64,000 bases of DNA from Candidatus Omnitrophota bacterium (GTDB taxonomy: Bacteria > Ratteibacteria > UBA8468 > B48-G9 > DTJG01), in assembly GCA_023819255.1 (NCBI GenBank), contig JAMWBU010000007.1, positions 1 through 64,000 on the forward strand, written 5' to 3'. The position numbers and the translations under genes are program-made. The notes beneath the pieces were generated by a model that had not been told where the DNA came from, did no database searches, and saw only the letters and a program-made list of their open reading frames with translations. Shown here in pieces: positions 18,911 through 27,455 of this stretch; the stretch's first letter is position 1; the number at the start of each line of letters is the position of its first letter.

Positions 18911-19696
18911 ATGCCTCTCATACATCCTTCCGCGCAGGTTCATAGTGGCGCACAGATTGGAGAAAACACCTGTGTAGGACCTTTTGTCGTCATCGAAGAA
19001 AAAGCAAAAATTGGAAACGGTTGCAACATAGGACCAATGGTCCACATAGGTCCAGGTGTTGAAATCGGGGATAACTGTAGAATATTTACAGGCGCTGCGA
19101 TTGGAAACCCGCCGCAGGATTTAAAATACAGGGGCGAAATTTCTTTTGTGAAAATCGGGAAGAACAACGCAATCAGAGAATTTGTCACAATCAATGCGGC
19201 GACAGGAGAGAATCAATCTACCATCATCGGGGACAGCAATCTTCTAATGGCATATGTTCATGTTGCCCACAACTGCGTTATTGGAAATAACTGTATAATA
19301 GCAAATGCTGCGACAATAGCAGGACATGTTATTATCGAAGATTACGCTATAATTGGCGGGCTTGTCGGGATTCACCAGTTTTCAAGAATAGGCAAGCATT
19401 CAATCACAGGCGGGTGTTCAAAGATAACCAAGGACATTGTCCCTTTTATTATGGCGGATGGACATCCTGCAAGACCTCATGGAATAAATATTGTTGGTCT
19501 GAAACGGCGGAATTTTCCTTCAGAGGTGATTGAGGCTCTCGAAGAAACATACAGGATTATATTCAGGAAAAATTTGACCCTGCAGGGTTCGATAGATGAA
19601 ATAAAATCGTCAAAATTATGCGAAATTTCAGAAGTTTGCGATCTCGTTAAATTCCTTGAATCCTCTGAAAGAGGAATATCGAGGGAAAGAGATTAA
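18911..19696 (+). CDS. lpxA: Acyl-ACP:UDP-N-acetylglucosamine O-acyltransferase
   Basis: LpxA catalyses the first step of lipid A synthesis. The 261 residues form a left-handed beta-helix from the N-terminus ('IHPSAQVHSGAQIGENTCVGPF'-type hexapeptides), with the catalytic histidine H120 in 'HVAHNCVIGN' and a C-terminal helical domain. ATG at 18911 gives the canonical 'MPLIHPSA' start and has GGATGG nine bases upstream; a TTG at 18902 overlapping the lpxC/fabZ stop is less likely. Confidence 0.94.
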   Translation: MPLIHPSAQVHSGAQIGENTCVGPFVVIEEKAKIGNGCNIGPMVHIGPGVEIGDNCRIFTGAAIGNPPQDLKYRGEISFVKIGKNNAIREFVTINAATGENQSTIIGDSNLLMAYVHVAHNCVIGNNCIIANAATIAGHVIIEDYAIIGGLVGIHQFSRIGKHSITGGCSKITKDIVPFIMADGHPARPHGINIVGLKRRNFPSEVIEALEETYRIIFRKNLTLQGSIDEIKSSKLCEISEVCDLVKFLESSERGISRERD

Positions 19697-19708
19697 AATG
19701 GAGGAATT

Positions 19709-20221
19709 ATGGAGTTTCAGGATTTGATTTTCAAAAGATACAGCGTGCGTTCCTATAAGAAAGACCCTGTAGAAAAATGGAAGATAGAGAAAATTCTTGA
19801 GGCAGCTCGAATTGCTCCTTCAGCCGCAAACCGCCAGCCATATAAAATCATTGTTATAGAAACTGAAGGAAGAAAGGATGAACTTAGAAGGATATATTCA
19901 ACTGAATGGTTTGTTCAGGCACCAGTAGTTATTGCCATATGCGCAATCAAGAGCGACGCATGGACGCGCAAGGACGGCAAAAATCATGCCGATATTGATT
20001 GCGCCATCGCAATGGATCATATAATTCTTGCCGCAACCGACCTTAGTCTCGGGACATGCTGGATATGCGCGTTTGATGTGGAAGAGGCAAGAAGGATACT
20101 TGGAATACCCCGGATGGTTGAACCAGTTGCTTTCACTCCTGTTGGTTATCCAGATGATGCTCCGAAACAGAAAAAAAGAAAACCAGTAGAAGAGATTGTA
20201 TGTTATGATAAATGGCAATAA
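19709..20221 (+). CDS. Nitroreductase-family FMN oxidoreductase
   Basis: The 170-residue protein shows the family's FMN contacts 'KRYSVRSYKKDP' at 9-20, 'APSAANRQPYK' near 36-46, and the C-terminal 'VGYPDDAPKQKKRKP'. These small homodimeric flavoproteins reduce varied substrates with NAD(P)H; the physiological substrate cannot be predicted. GGAGG precedes the ATG. It is the last gene of the envelope cluster and is followed by a hairpin. Confidence 0.87.
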   Translation: MEFQDLIFKRYSVRSYKKDPVEKWKIEKILEAARIAPSAANRQPYKIIVIETEGRKDELRRIYSTEWFVQAPVVIAICAIKSDAWTRKDGKNHADIDCAIAMDHIILAATDLSLGTCWICAFDVEEARRILGIPRMVEPVAFTPVGYPDDAPKQKKRKPVEEIVCYDKWQ

Positions 20222-20231
20222 TACGCCATTT
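20210..20231. terminator. Bidirectional hairpin between convergent genes
   Basis: AAATGGC (20210-20216) pairs with GCCATTT (20225-20231) across an eight-base loop, giving a 7-bp stem followed by a T-rich stretch on the plus strand. It sits between the convergent stops of the nitroreductase and LemA genes, and the TAA of the former lies in the loop. The stem is short, so efficiency may be modest. Confidence 0.5.
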
Positions 20232-20233
20232 CG

Positions 20234-20803
20234 TTATTTTGGAAATTCAAACCTGACTTCCACATCCTTTCGTTCTTCTTCTGGAACAGAAACCAGTTTC
20301 TGTTCGGCATATCCCATCATTTTTGCCACAGCCATATCGGGTATCTGATTTATTCTTATGTTATAAATATTTACGCTTTCGTTATACATTTCTCTTCTGT
20401 CTGATATTTCATTTTCAAGTTCGCTTATTCTGCTTTGCAATTGAACAAAATTATTGTTTGACTTGAGTTCAGGATAATTTTCCGCAACCGCGAAGATTGT
20501 TTTCAACGCCGTTGTTATCTGATTATCTATCTGTTTTTTTTCATCAATGTTTTCTGTGTTTAGATACCGGGTTCTCATCGCTGTTATTTTTTCGAGGGTC
20601 TCCCTTTCATATTTCATATATCCTTCGCATACCTTAATCAGTTTTCCTATTTCGTCATGTCTCTGTTTGAGAAGCACATCTATGTTTGACCAGTTTTTAT
20701 CTATGTCTCTTCTCAACTTTACAAGCCCGTTGTAGATACTGATGAAATAAATAATGATTCCAAGCGCCACAATTCCCGCAAATGCCCAGCCAATTATTAT
20801 CAT
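20234..20803 (-). CDS. lemA: LemA family protein
   Basis: The 189-residue protein has one N-terminal transmembrane helix ('WAFAGIVALGIIIYFISIYNG') followed by the LemA signature 'LRRDIDKNWSNIDVLLKQRHDEIGKLI' and a helical bundle. LemA proteins are membrane-anchored with an unclear role and are often linked to membrane stress or peptidases. GGAGG precedes the ATG. The gene directly follows a GIDE-like membrane protein, a pairing seen in other bacteria. Confidence 0.9.
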   Translation of the reverse strand: MIIIGWAFAGIVALGIIIYFISIYNGLVKLRRDIDKNWSNIDVLLKQRHDEIGKLIKVCEGYMKYERETLEKITAMRTRYLNTENIDEKKQIDNQITTALKTIFAVAENYPELKSNNNFVQLQSRISELENEISDRREMYNESVNIYNIRINQIPDMAVAKMMGYAEQKLVSVPEEERKDVEVRFEFPK

Positions 20804-20811
20804 AATGCCTC

Positions 20812-21672
20812 CTATTTCAATGCTGCCAGGTTAACATATCTTACAATTATCCAGAGACAGACAACTATGAGAAAAGCCCCTCCATATACCATCAAAACAC
20901 TCTGTACCTTCAAATGTTGTACAAGATTATCCTCTTCCATTGTTGAGATGATGAAGGACGAATTTTTGTCTTTTCCAATTATTACATCTTTAAGATGCGG
21001 AAGGACAAAATCATCTTTTTTTTCTTCAAGACTATTTGTTATCCGTTTTTTGATATCCTGTTTTATTTTTTCTTTTGCACTGGCTAATTCATCGTCATCT
21101 ATCCACATATCCTGGTTTTTATCGAGCTTAATTTTTTCTTCCGGGTCATTCATTATCTCCTCAAATCTTTTCTCAACCATTTCGTTTTCAATCATATATT
21201 GAGACGGCAGTTTTTTTGCTTTTCCAAATACATAAAGTTTTTCATTTTCAAGTATATAGTATTCTGTTTTTCGTAAATTTCCTTCTCTTATCACATACCT
21301 GTTGACAAGATTTAATTCCGCACCAGCAGGTTCAATTTTAACCGCGCCTGTATTATCCACAAGGTAAAATGGGTAATTACTGCTTGTATCCAGGATTTTG
21401 ACCCATTTGTAGGATTTTCCCGCTTTTCTAAATTCTTCTTCCACGTACCTGAAAAATACACACTGAACTTTTGAAACAGGGGTTTTCAAAAGAAATCTGG
21501 CTTTTGCCTTTCCTTTTATTTCAACTTCACCTATGGGAATTGCCCTCACTGTGGAGGTTGGCACATTCTGCATTAATCTTTTCTTGCGAAGAATGTTGAA
21601 TCCGTTGAAGAAAAAATATATTCCGGAAATTACGCCTATAACAGCATATGAAAACAATCTGTCATATTCCAT
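20812..21672 (-). CDS. GIDE-domain (MUL1/E3-ligase-like) membrane protein
   Basis: The 286-residue protein has an N-terminal helix ('YAVIGVISGIYFFFNGF'), then the GIDE/BAM-like domain ('STVRAIPIGEVEIKGKAK', 'CVFFRYVEEEFRK', 'YVIREGNLRKTEYYIL'), and a C-terminal helix near the end ('MVYGGAFLIVVCLWIIV'). Eukaryotic members are mitochondrial E3 ligases; bacterial ones lack the RING finger, as here. ATG at 21672 is chosen because a strong promoter lies at 21704-21732, so a start at 21732 or 21705 would fall within or upstream of it. AGGGG lies about 13 bases before this ATG. It forms an operon with lemA. Confidence 0.75.
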   Translation of the reverse strand: MEYDRLFSYAVIGVISGIYFFFNGFNILRKKRLMQNVPTSTVRAIPIGEVEIKGKAKARFLLKTPVSKVQCVFFRYVEEEFRKAGKSYKWVKILDTSSNYPFYLVDNTGAVKIEPAGAELNLVNRYVIREGNLRKTEYYILENEKLYVFGKAKKLPSQYMIENEMVEKRFEEIMNDPEEKIKLDKNQDMWIDDDELASAKEKIKQDIKKRITNSLEEKKDDFVLPHLKDVIIGKDKNSSFIISTMEEDNLVQHLKVQSVLMVYGGAFLIVVCLWIIVRYVNLAALK

Positions 21673-21703
21673 AGTTAGTTCATAACCCCTGGCTCTTTCA
21701 TGC

Positions 21704-21732
21704 ATTATACGTTTTTCGCGGATTAGGAACAA
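21704..21732 (-). promoter_or_regulatory. Sigma70-like promoter of the GIDE-lemA operon
   Basis: On the minus strand TTGTTC (21727-21732) and a perfect TATAAT (21704-21709) are separated by exactly 17 bases. The expected start site near 21697 leaves a leader of about 25 bases before ATG 21672. Confidence 0.55.
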
Positions 21733-21746
21733 TAAAACTGTGATGC

Positions 21747-22622
21747 TTACTTAATTCTCAGAACGCAGTCCATATACGGCAAATCTTTTCGGTACAATTC
21801 TTTTATGAATTCAGAAGTGTGTTTATCCCTGTATCCAGAAATGTCTCTTTCGGTTTTCAGAGACCTGTTTATGCCTCTCATGAAAATTTCTCTTACATAC
21901 TTCCCATATATGCCGGCAAGTGTTCCCAGAAATGACTTCGCTTCTACATCTTTGACAAAATTAAGTATTATTTTTTTGCTGTTTCTTGTAAGCAGATATT
22001 TTGAAGATTCTTTATCTTCTTTTTCTTTCACTATTTCCCATCCGCAAAATCCATTTTTGAGAAAACAGCAATATTTGTTTCTTCCACCGATCTTTCCAGC
22101 CGTTATAACGATATTATCGCAATCAATGATGGACTGAAGCATAATTTTCTCAAATAGCATATAGTCGATGAAGTCCTTTTTCATATTTTTCCTGCAAAAA
22201 TCGTTAAATTTATTAACGCAAAGAATCTGAGAGTTTACAGTTTCCAGCTCTATCTTGTGTTGTGCCAAAAAGCAAGAAAGGTATTCAGTGTATTTTTCAA
22301 TGTCAGCAATGGTTGTCCATAACGGAATTTCAGGCAAATTTTCGAAGCAAATTTTGGGATTCATTTCAAGGCAATGGACATCCTCAAAATTTTCAAAAAT
22401 ATCAAGCGCGTTTTCTGGCGATTTTTTTCTGGAGATTTCGAAAATCGCAAGAGCTATTTTTTCTATTTTCGCAAATTTATCCCGAGAGGAAAAAAGTAAT
22501 TTGCTGTCGCATATGTCGGCAGGCCATTTTTCCGTTATATCGGATGAGCCTTTTACTCCGGTTACCACCAATGGACCAAGCGCTGGACCATAGCCGTTTT
22601 CATCAATTCCAAGATGTGCCAT
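21747..22622 (-). CDS. RNase HII-like protein (divergent family)
   Basis: The N-terminus 'LGIDENGYGPALGPLVVTG' and the following 'CDSKLL' align with the RNase HII/HIII motifs D-E-(A/V)-G-(R/T)-G-P-x-x-GP and D-S-K. The GRG loop that recognises the RNA-DNA junction in RNase HII reads G-Y-G here. Further on, 'GKIGGRNKY' and 'SFLGTLAGIYGKYVREIFM' are in order, but an acidic residue expected just before GGR in the planctomycete-type relatives I recall seems to be replaced by glycine. At 291 residues it is longer than usual RNase HII (about 200). Nuclease activity is uncertain. It lies next to a small conserved protein on the same strand. Confidence 0.6.
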   Translation of the reverse strand: MAHLGIDENGYGPALGPLVVTGVKGSSDITEKWPADICDSKLLFSSRDKFAKIEKIALAIFEISRKKSPENALDIFENFEDVHCLEMNPKICFENLPEIPLWTTIADIEKYTEYLSCFLAQHKIELETVNSQILCVNKFNDFCRKNMKKDFIDYMLFEKIMLQSIIDCDNIVITAGKIGGRNKYCCFLKNGFCGWEIVKEKEDKESSKYLLTRNSKKIILNFVKDVEAKSFLGTLAGIYGKYVREIFMRGINRSLKTERDISGYRDKHTSEFIKELYRKDLPYMDCVLRIK

Positions 22623-22628
22623 TGATCG

Positions 22629-22958
22629 CTAAATTTCTCCTATGCTTGTATTCGGCCCGCCTTTAACTTTTATGAAATAGCGGATGCCTCGTTCCTCGAT
22701 CTCGATATTTGAAATGTCAAAATCATCAGGAAGAAATCTTATATGCGCTATGTTTTCCCTTGGTACAAGCAGAGTGCGAATTTCCTTATCAATATCAACA
22801 GGCGTAATTTTGCCTTTTGACACTATCAACCCCTTGCCTTCAACCATAATCCAATTTTCTGAAAATTCTATCACTTTGCCAACAAAAACCCACAGCCGTT
22901 GTTCTTCAAAATATTTCTTAAACCTTATCTTAACAGTTTTTCCTTTTAGCTGCATCAT
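22629..22958 (-). CDS. Small conserved hypothetical protein, possible SH3/Sm-like fold
   Basis: The 109-residue protein is mostly beta-strand by inspection, alternating charged and aliphatic residues ('KTVKIRFKKYF', 'LWVFVGKVIEFSENWIMVEGKGLIV', 'TLLVPRENIAHIRFL'). Such a pattern resembles LSm/SH3-like barrels that bind RNA or proteins, but this is only a fold impression. ATG at 22958 has GGAG six bases upstream; a TTG at 22970 would lie in that site. It ends seven bases before the RNase HII-like gene. Confidence 0.6.
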   Translation of the reverse strand: MMQLKGKTVKIRFKKYFEEQRLWVFVGKVIEFSENWIMVEGKGLIVSKGKITPVDIDKEIRTLLVPRENIAHIRFLPDDFDISNIEIEERGIRYFIKVKGGPNTSIGEI

Positions 22959-22996
22959 ATTGTTCTCCAAGTTAAGAAAAGAACTTTTCTATTTTA

Positions 22997-23956
22997 TTAT
23001 TTTACCAGAAATGTCAACCATGCTGGAACTGTCAGGAGAGACGCAATATGGGTTATCAAAACACTCGCAGACGCAAATTCAATATCCGCTTTATATGTAT
23101 CGCTCAAAATTATGCTTGCGATTGCCGAGGGCATAATTGCCACGATTGCCAGCACCAGAAAAACCTCATATGAAACAGGGAAAAATGCGATAGCGGCGCA
23201 AGCAACGGCAGGGATCAAGATGAGTCTGAGAAAAGTTATCCAGAACTGGTTTATAGTTCTTAATTGATGCCTCGAAATTCTCGACATTCTGCTTCCCGCA
23301 AGGAATAGCGCGAGGGGAACAGTCGCTTTTCCAAACATATCAATCGCAGTTGAAACACTCTGTACCATACTTTTCAAGAATTCATTTGCTATGAATCCAT
23401 TAAAGCCCGGTGCGTCCCTGATTATTATGATGAATATTGCAAAAATCAGGGAAATCATCGGGACACTGACTAAATTTCTCAGATTTTTCCTTTCCAGCCG
23501 ATTTCCTGTAAGTCCAAGTATTCCTATTGTCCAGACAGAGATCTCAGATCCAAAACTTGAAAAAATAAGATGAGCGACGCCTGTATTGCCAAGAAACATA
23601 ACAACTACTGGCAGAGGAAGAAAAACATAATTGTTTATTGTGCACTGAAAAAGAAATGTGTTTTTTTGTTTCATATCTTCAAATGAAAGAAACTTGATGA
23701 AGAAAACGCCGACAAGATAACCGGTAAACATTATTACCATTGTTCCTGCTGGAAGCAACCAGTTTGACACGAGAGATTCTATTGTAAAACCAGATGTTAT
23801 TGACGACACTATGAGAGCAGGATAAAAAAAGTTTGTCACGCACGCAGCCATAACGCTGGTTGTTTCATCGGTCAAAAAATTCTTTCTTCTTGCTATAGCG
23901 CCTGCAAGGATTATTGAAAAAATGGATAAAACCCTTATAAACACGCTAAAAAACAT
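22997..23956 (-). CDS. AEC-family (auxin efflux carrier-like) membrane transporter
   Basis: The 319 residues form about ten hydrophobic helices, with the AEC/Mem_trans features 'LAGAIARRKNFLTDETTSVMAACVTNFFYPALIVSS' and 'QCTINNYVFLPLPVV'. Bacterial AEC proteins export or import organic acids or auxin-like anions; the substrate here is unknown. GGAG lies seven bases before the ATG. The start overlaps no other gene once the PilZ gene is started at 24048. Confidence 0.85.
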   Translation of the reverse strand: MFFSVFIRVLSIFSIILAGAIARRKNFLTDETTSVMAACVTNFFYPALIVSSITSGFTIESLVSNWLLPAGTMVIMFTGYLVGVFFIKFLSFEDMKQKNTFLFQCTINNYVFLPLPVVVMFLGNTGVAHLIFSSFGSEISVWTIGILGLTGNRLERKNLRNLVSVPMISLIFAIFIIIIRDAPGFNGFIANEFLKSMVQSVSTAIDMFGKATVPLALFLAGSRMSRISRHQLRTINQFWITFLRLILIPAVACAAIAFFPVSYEVFLVLAIVAIMPSAIASIILSDTYKADIEFASASVLITHIASLLTVPAWLTFLVK

Positions 23957-24005
23957 TATGAATCTCCATGGTTCTATGAATTATAACATAAATTCATTTG
24001 TAGCA

Positions 24006-24034
24006 TTGACTAATTTTTGTCAAAAGGGTATAGT
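24006..24034 (+). promoter_or_regulatory. Sigma70-like promoter abutting the PilZ gene
   Basis: TTGACT (24006-24011) and TATAGT (24029-24034) are exactly 17 bases apart. The predicted start site near 24041 leaves only about seven bases before ATG 24048, and no Shine-Dalgarno sequence is present. Confidence 0.6.
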
Positions 24035-24047
24035 AATAATTGAAAAT

Positions 24048-24644
24048 ATGGCTGCCCTTGACTTGAGAAGTGTAAAGGATTTTATCGTAAGGGTTGAAAA
24101 CCGCGAACACACAACCAGATTGCTTGGCACAGGCAGGCAGGGAGAAATTTTTGTCGAATTGACTGATCAGTCCACAGGCGAAAGCGGCATGGGCAAGAAT
24201 GGTGTCGCATTCTTTTTCTGGGAAGGTAAGTGGCATTATTTTACCTGCAAGATTTTCTGTCCGACTCTTAGAAGAATGGCAATAGTAAGAACCTCTCCAA
24301 TCGCTGTTGATAGCAGGAATGAAAGACGCTATGAGATCGGGCTTTTAAGCGGTCGGGCGGTTGAGAAAGGCTTGCTTCATGGCATAATCGATTTCAATAT
24401 TATAAATATCAGCAAAACAGGGATTCGCATCGAGACAAGGCAGCCAATGAAGGTTGGAAAAACATATTCTGTCGAAATGAAGCTTATCATAAAACATTTT
24501 TCTGAAATCATCAAAGCCGACTGTGTTGTATCGAATGAATCGCGCATGGGAACTATATTTCATTATGGTTGCCAGATTGTGGCTATTTCTCCAGAAAATC
24601 AGGTTCTTCTGGAAAAATATCTTGGATTATTAGCAAAGGCATAA
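24048..24644 (+). CDS. PilZ-domain c-di-GMP receptor protein
   Basis: The 198-residue protein has a YcgR-like N-terminal beta domain (1-85) and a PilZ domain (about 90-195). The c-di-GMP motifs are an arginine-rich segment in 'SRNERRYEI' and 'NISKTGIRI', matching N-x-S-x-x-G. It should bind cyclic di-GMP and signal to motility, adhesion or polysaccharide machinery. ATG 24048 is chosen because the domain starts there and a promoter sits just upstream; the longer reading to 23922 runs through that promoter. The next gene encodes an HD-GYP protein. Confidence 0.85.
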   Translation: MAALDLRSVKDFIVRVENREHTTRLLGTGRQGEIFVELTDQSTGESGMGKNGVAFFFWEGKWHYFTCKIFCPTLRRMAIVRTSPIAVDSRNERRYEIGLLSGRAVEKGLLHGIIDFNIINISKTGIRIETRQPMKVGKTYSVEMKLIIKHFSEIIKADCVVSNESRMGTIFHYGCQIVAISPENQVLLEKYLGLLAKA

Positions 24645-24705
24645 GAAATTTTTTTCGCGATATCCAGGATTTTCTACAATTCTTTCAGAAATAGTATATG
24701 AAACA

Positions 24706-26073
24706 ATGAAAAGTTTTAGAGCCAGAGTTTTTATAAAATTTACTCTGCCTGTTATTTCAATTATAGTGGCAGGAAATGTGCTGCTTACCTGGCAGATTTC
24801 AAAATATCAGAAGAAACTTGAAGAAAAAGAATTTCTGGGTATTGCGAATACGATATCAACTCTTATTGAAATTGATCATTTTGACCAATTATCTTCAAAT
24901 ACCGCGAGTTCTGAAGAAAGAAATTTTGCTGGTCTTGAAAGAAAACTTAGAAAAATAATGGATGATATTCAATCGCTTCGTTCTGTCTTTATCCTGGTAA
25001 AAAAGGATGAGCGAAGCTTTTATGTAATCGCTGGCGCAAGTTCAAAATATGAAAGTGAACAGGCGCTGCTGGCAGGCAAGTCATATCCGATCGAGAATTT
25101 TCCCGGTTCGTTGATGGGTTTTGCGGTGCCTTTTGTTTTAAGAGACAGTTCAAGATTTTTGACAGGTTATGTTCCTTTGAGAGATGCCGGAGGAATGCCT
25201 GTTGCCATGCTCAGATTGAGATTCGATCCTTTTAATAATTTGAAATTTAATAGAATGGTATATTTTGAGATACTTGGAATAACAATATTTCTTATTCTGC
25301 TATCCACGTTGTTCGGTTTTTTTATTTCACACCAGATTGCGGTTCCTGTAAATAACCTTGTTGAAGGGATCGATAGTATCCGAAGCGGAAATCTTGATTT
25401 TCGTCTTAAAGTGGAAGGAGATGATGAATTTGGAAAACTTGCTCGCACATTCAATAAAATGGCAGATAGCCTTAACGCTTCAAGAAAAATTCTGCGCGGC
25501 TATTTATACAGAACCGTCCGATCTATGGTATCCATACTTGAAGCCAGAGATCCATATACCAGAGGACATTCTGAAAGGGTTGCTTCTTTTTCAGAAAAGA
25601 TAGCCAGAAAAATGGGGCTGTCAGAGAAAAAGATAGCCCTGCTCAAAGAAACGGCTCTTCTTCATGACATAGGCAAACTTGGCATAGAAGAAAACATTTT
25701 GAATAAAATCGAGCCTCCTACAGACCAGGAGTGGGATATTATCAAGAAACATCCATCTATTGGCGCGGAGGTTCTAAGACCGATATTTTTTGAGAAAGAC
25801 GCTATTGATATCGTGATCCAGCACCATGAAAGATTTGACGGCAAAGGATATCCATATGGCCTGTCAGGAAATGAAATAAACATTTTGGCGCAAATACTTT
25901 CAGTTGCTGATGCTTTTGACGCTATGACATCAGCTCGTGCTTACAAAGAACCTATGTCAAAGAGTGAAGCTGCCCGAGAGTTGAAAGAAAAAAGTGGAAC
26001 GCAGTTCAATCCTGATATTGTCAACGCTTTTTTGCAAATTCTTGAAGATGAAATGCATCATGTGCTTGGCTGA
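24706..26073 (+). CDS. Membrane HAMP-HD-GYP putative c-di-GMP phosphodiesterase
   Basis: The 455 residues comprise a transmembrane helix (about 11-29), a periplasmic sensor (30-183), a second helix (184-207), a HAMP domain (208-262) and an HD-GYP domain. Metal ligands include H320-D321 in 'ALLHDIGKLGI' and 'QHHERFDGKGYP' (372-383); 'EARDPYTRGHS' is also conserved. HD-GYP enzymes hydrolyse c-di-GMP to GMP. Together with the PilZ gene 61 bases upstream it forms a turnover and readout pair; no GGDEF protein is in the window. The start lacks a clear ribosome site. Confidence 0.92.
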   Translation: MKSFRARVFIKFTLPVISIIVAGNVLLTWQISKYQKKLEEKEFLGIANTISTLIEIDHFDQLSSNTASSEERNFAGLERKLRKIMDDIQSLRSVFILVKKDERSFYVIAGASSKYESEQALLAGKSYPIENFPGSLMGFAVPFVLRDSSRFLTGYVPLRDAGGMPVAMLRLRFDPFNNLKFNRMVYFEILGITIFLILLSTLFGFFISHQIAVPVNNLVEGIDSIRSGNLDFRLKVEGDDEFGKLARTFNKMADSLNASRKILRGYLYRTVRSMVSILEARDPYTRGHSERVASFSEKIARKMGLSEKKIALLKETALLHDIGKLGIEENILNKIEPPTDQEWDIIKKHPSIGAEVLRPIFFEKDAIDIVIQHHERFDGKGYPYGLSGNEINILAQILSVADAFDAMTSARAYKEPMSKSEAARELKEKSGTQFNPDIVNAFLQILEDEMHHVLG

Positions 26074-26117
26074 TCGCGCGTGATTTTTTATGTTTATTTG
26101 ATTTGCAGGAAATGCTT

Positions 26118-26123
26118 TATAAT
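26118..26123 (+). promoter_or_regulatory. Putative -10 box upstream of rmuC
   Basis: A perfect TATAAT lies 18 bases before the rmuC ATG, with AAGGAGAG between them as ribosome site. The best -35 candidates (TTGATT at 26098, TTTATT at 26093) have poor spacing, so only the -10 is convincing. Confidence 0.35.
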
Positions 26124-26141
26124 AAGGGAAGGAGAGAAAAT

Positions 26142-27443
26142 ATGAGTGATTTAATGACTGTTTTATTAACAACAATTGCTCTCGCCGCGGTTTTGCTTTA
26201 TGTCCGGGGAAACCTTAAATCCATTGGAGAAAAAAATCGTCATATTTCTGAACTTCAGGATAATATAAAAAATCTCACAGAGCGAAATTCAAAGCTTATG
26301 ATTGAAAATGCCCAGCTGAAGAAAGAAAAAGAGGCATTCGTCGAAAAGATTTCATGGACAGAAAAAACACAGGAACAATTGAAGGAAGCGTTCAGTTCCC
26401 TTGCAACCCAGGTTCTGCGTGGTAACGCAGAGGATTTTCTTAAAAGCGCAAAACAGTCGCTTGAATCCATCGTTCAACAGTTAAAAGGCGACTGGGGAAC
26501 GCAAAAGGTTGAGATGCAGAAGCTTGTTGAACCGCTTTCAGACACTTTGAAAAAAATGGATGAACAGGTGCGCGCTATTGAAACCAGTCGCGAGCGTGCC
26601 TATGAGGGCTTGAAGAAAGAATTACAACATCTTTTTACAGCCCAGGACCAATTAAGAATGCTGACAGTTCAGTTGAATCAGGCGCTCAAAAGCACTGAAG
26701 TCCGCGGCCAGTGGGGACAGATTCAGTTGAGAAGGGTTGTTGAACTTGCAGGAATGACAAAGCATGTTGATTACGAAGAACAGGTGAGCACCGAAGAAGG
26801 CAGACCCGATATGATCGTACATCTTCCAAATGGTGGTATCATTCCTGTAGACGCAAAAAGTCCGATGGTTGCCTATCTTGAAGCAATTAATGCGGAACCA
26901 TCAAAAAGACAGGAAAAAATGACACTTTTTGCGAAAAAGATTAAAGAAACAATTGGAAATCTTGCAAGCAAAAAATACTGGGCTCAATTTAATCCAGCGC
27001 CTGATGTTGTCATTATGTTTGTTCCGAATGAAGCGTCGATAAGCGCCGCGTACGAGGTTGAACCCGGGCTTCTTGAATACGCAATAGAAAACCATGTTCT
27101 GATCGCTACGCCTGTGACACTTCTTGGGCTATTGAAAGCGGTTGCTTTTGGATGGCAGCAACATTCAGTCGAAGAAAATGCCATAGCGATTGCACAGGCA
27201 GGCCGCCAATTGTATGAAAGAATGGCTGTATTTATTGAACATCTCAGGAAAACAGGCAGGTTTCTGGATAGCGCGGCAAAGAGCTACAATGAATCGATAG
27301 CGTCTCTTGAGAGCCGTCTCATTCCTTCGATAAGGAGGCTACAGGAATTCGGGTCTTCGATTGATGAAATTGAATCAGCCGGATATATTGACACGGCTTT
27401 GAGATTGCCTGATAATAAAGAAAATTCACAAAACACACTTTAG
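26142..27443 (+). CDS. rmuC: DNA recombination protein RmuC
   Basis: The 433-residue protein has an N-terminal membrane helix ('LMTVLLTTIALAAVLLYV'), a coiled coil (about 25-170), and the RmuC nuclease-like core ('VRGQWGQIQLRRVVELAGM', 'GRPDMIVHLPNGGIIPVDAKSP', 'FVPNEASISAAYE', 'HVLIATPVTLLGLLKAVAFGW'). RmuC limits recombination between inverted repeats and has a restriction-endonuclease-like fold. ATG 26142 has GGAGAG upstream. The gene ends in TAG, which shows that UAG is a normal stop in this genome. Confidence 0.93.
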   Translation: MSDLMTVLLTTIALAAVLLYVRGNLKSIGEKNRHISELQDNIKNLTERNSKLMIENAQLKKEKEAFVEKISWTEKTQEQLKEAFSSLATQVLRGNAEDFLKSAKQSLESIVQQLKGDWGTQKVEMQKLVEPLSDTLKKMDEQVRAIETSRERAYEGLKKELQHLFTAQDQLRMLTVQLNQALKSTEVRGQWGQIQLRRVVELAGMTKHVDYEEQVSTEEGRPDMIVHLPNGGIIPVDAKSPMVAYLEAINAEPSKRQEKMTLFAKKIKETIGNLASKKYWAQFNPAPDVVIMFVPNEASISAAYEVEPGLLEYAIENHVLIATPVTLLGLLKAVAFGWQQHSVEENAIAIAQAGRQLYERMAVFIEHLRKTGRFLDSAAKSYNESIASLESRLIPSIRRLQEFGSSIDEIESAGYIDTALRLPDNKENSQNTL

Positions 27444-27455
27444 CTGGGAGGAGAA

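Noticed and set aside
23922-24047. N-terminal extension of the PilZ gene
   Set aside because: It would overlap the divergent transporter start and read through a well-spaced promoter; the extra residues show no domain.
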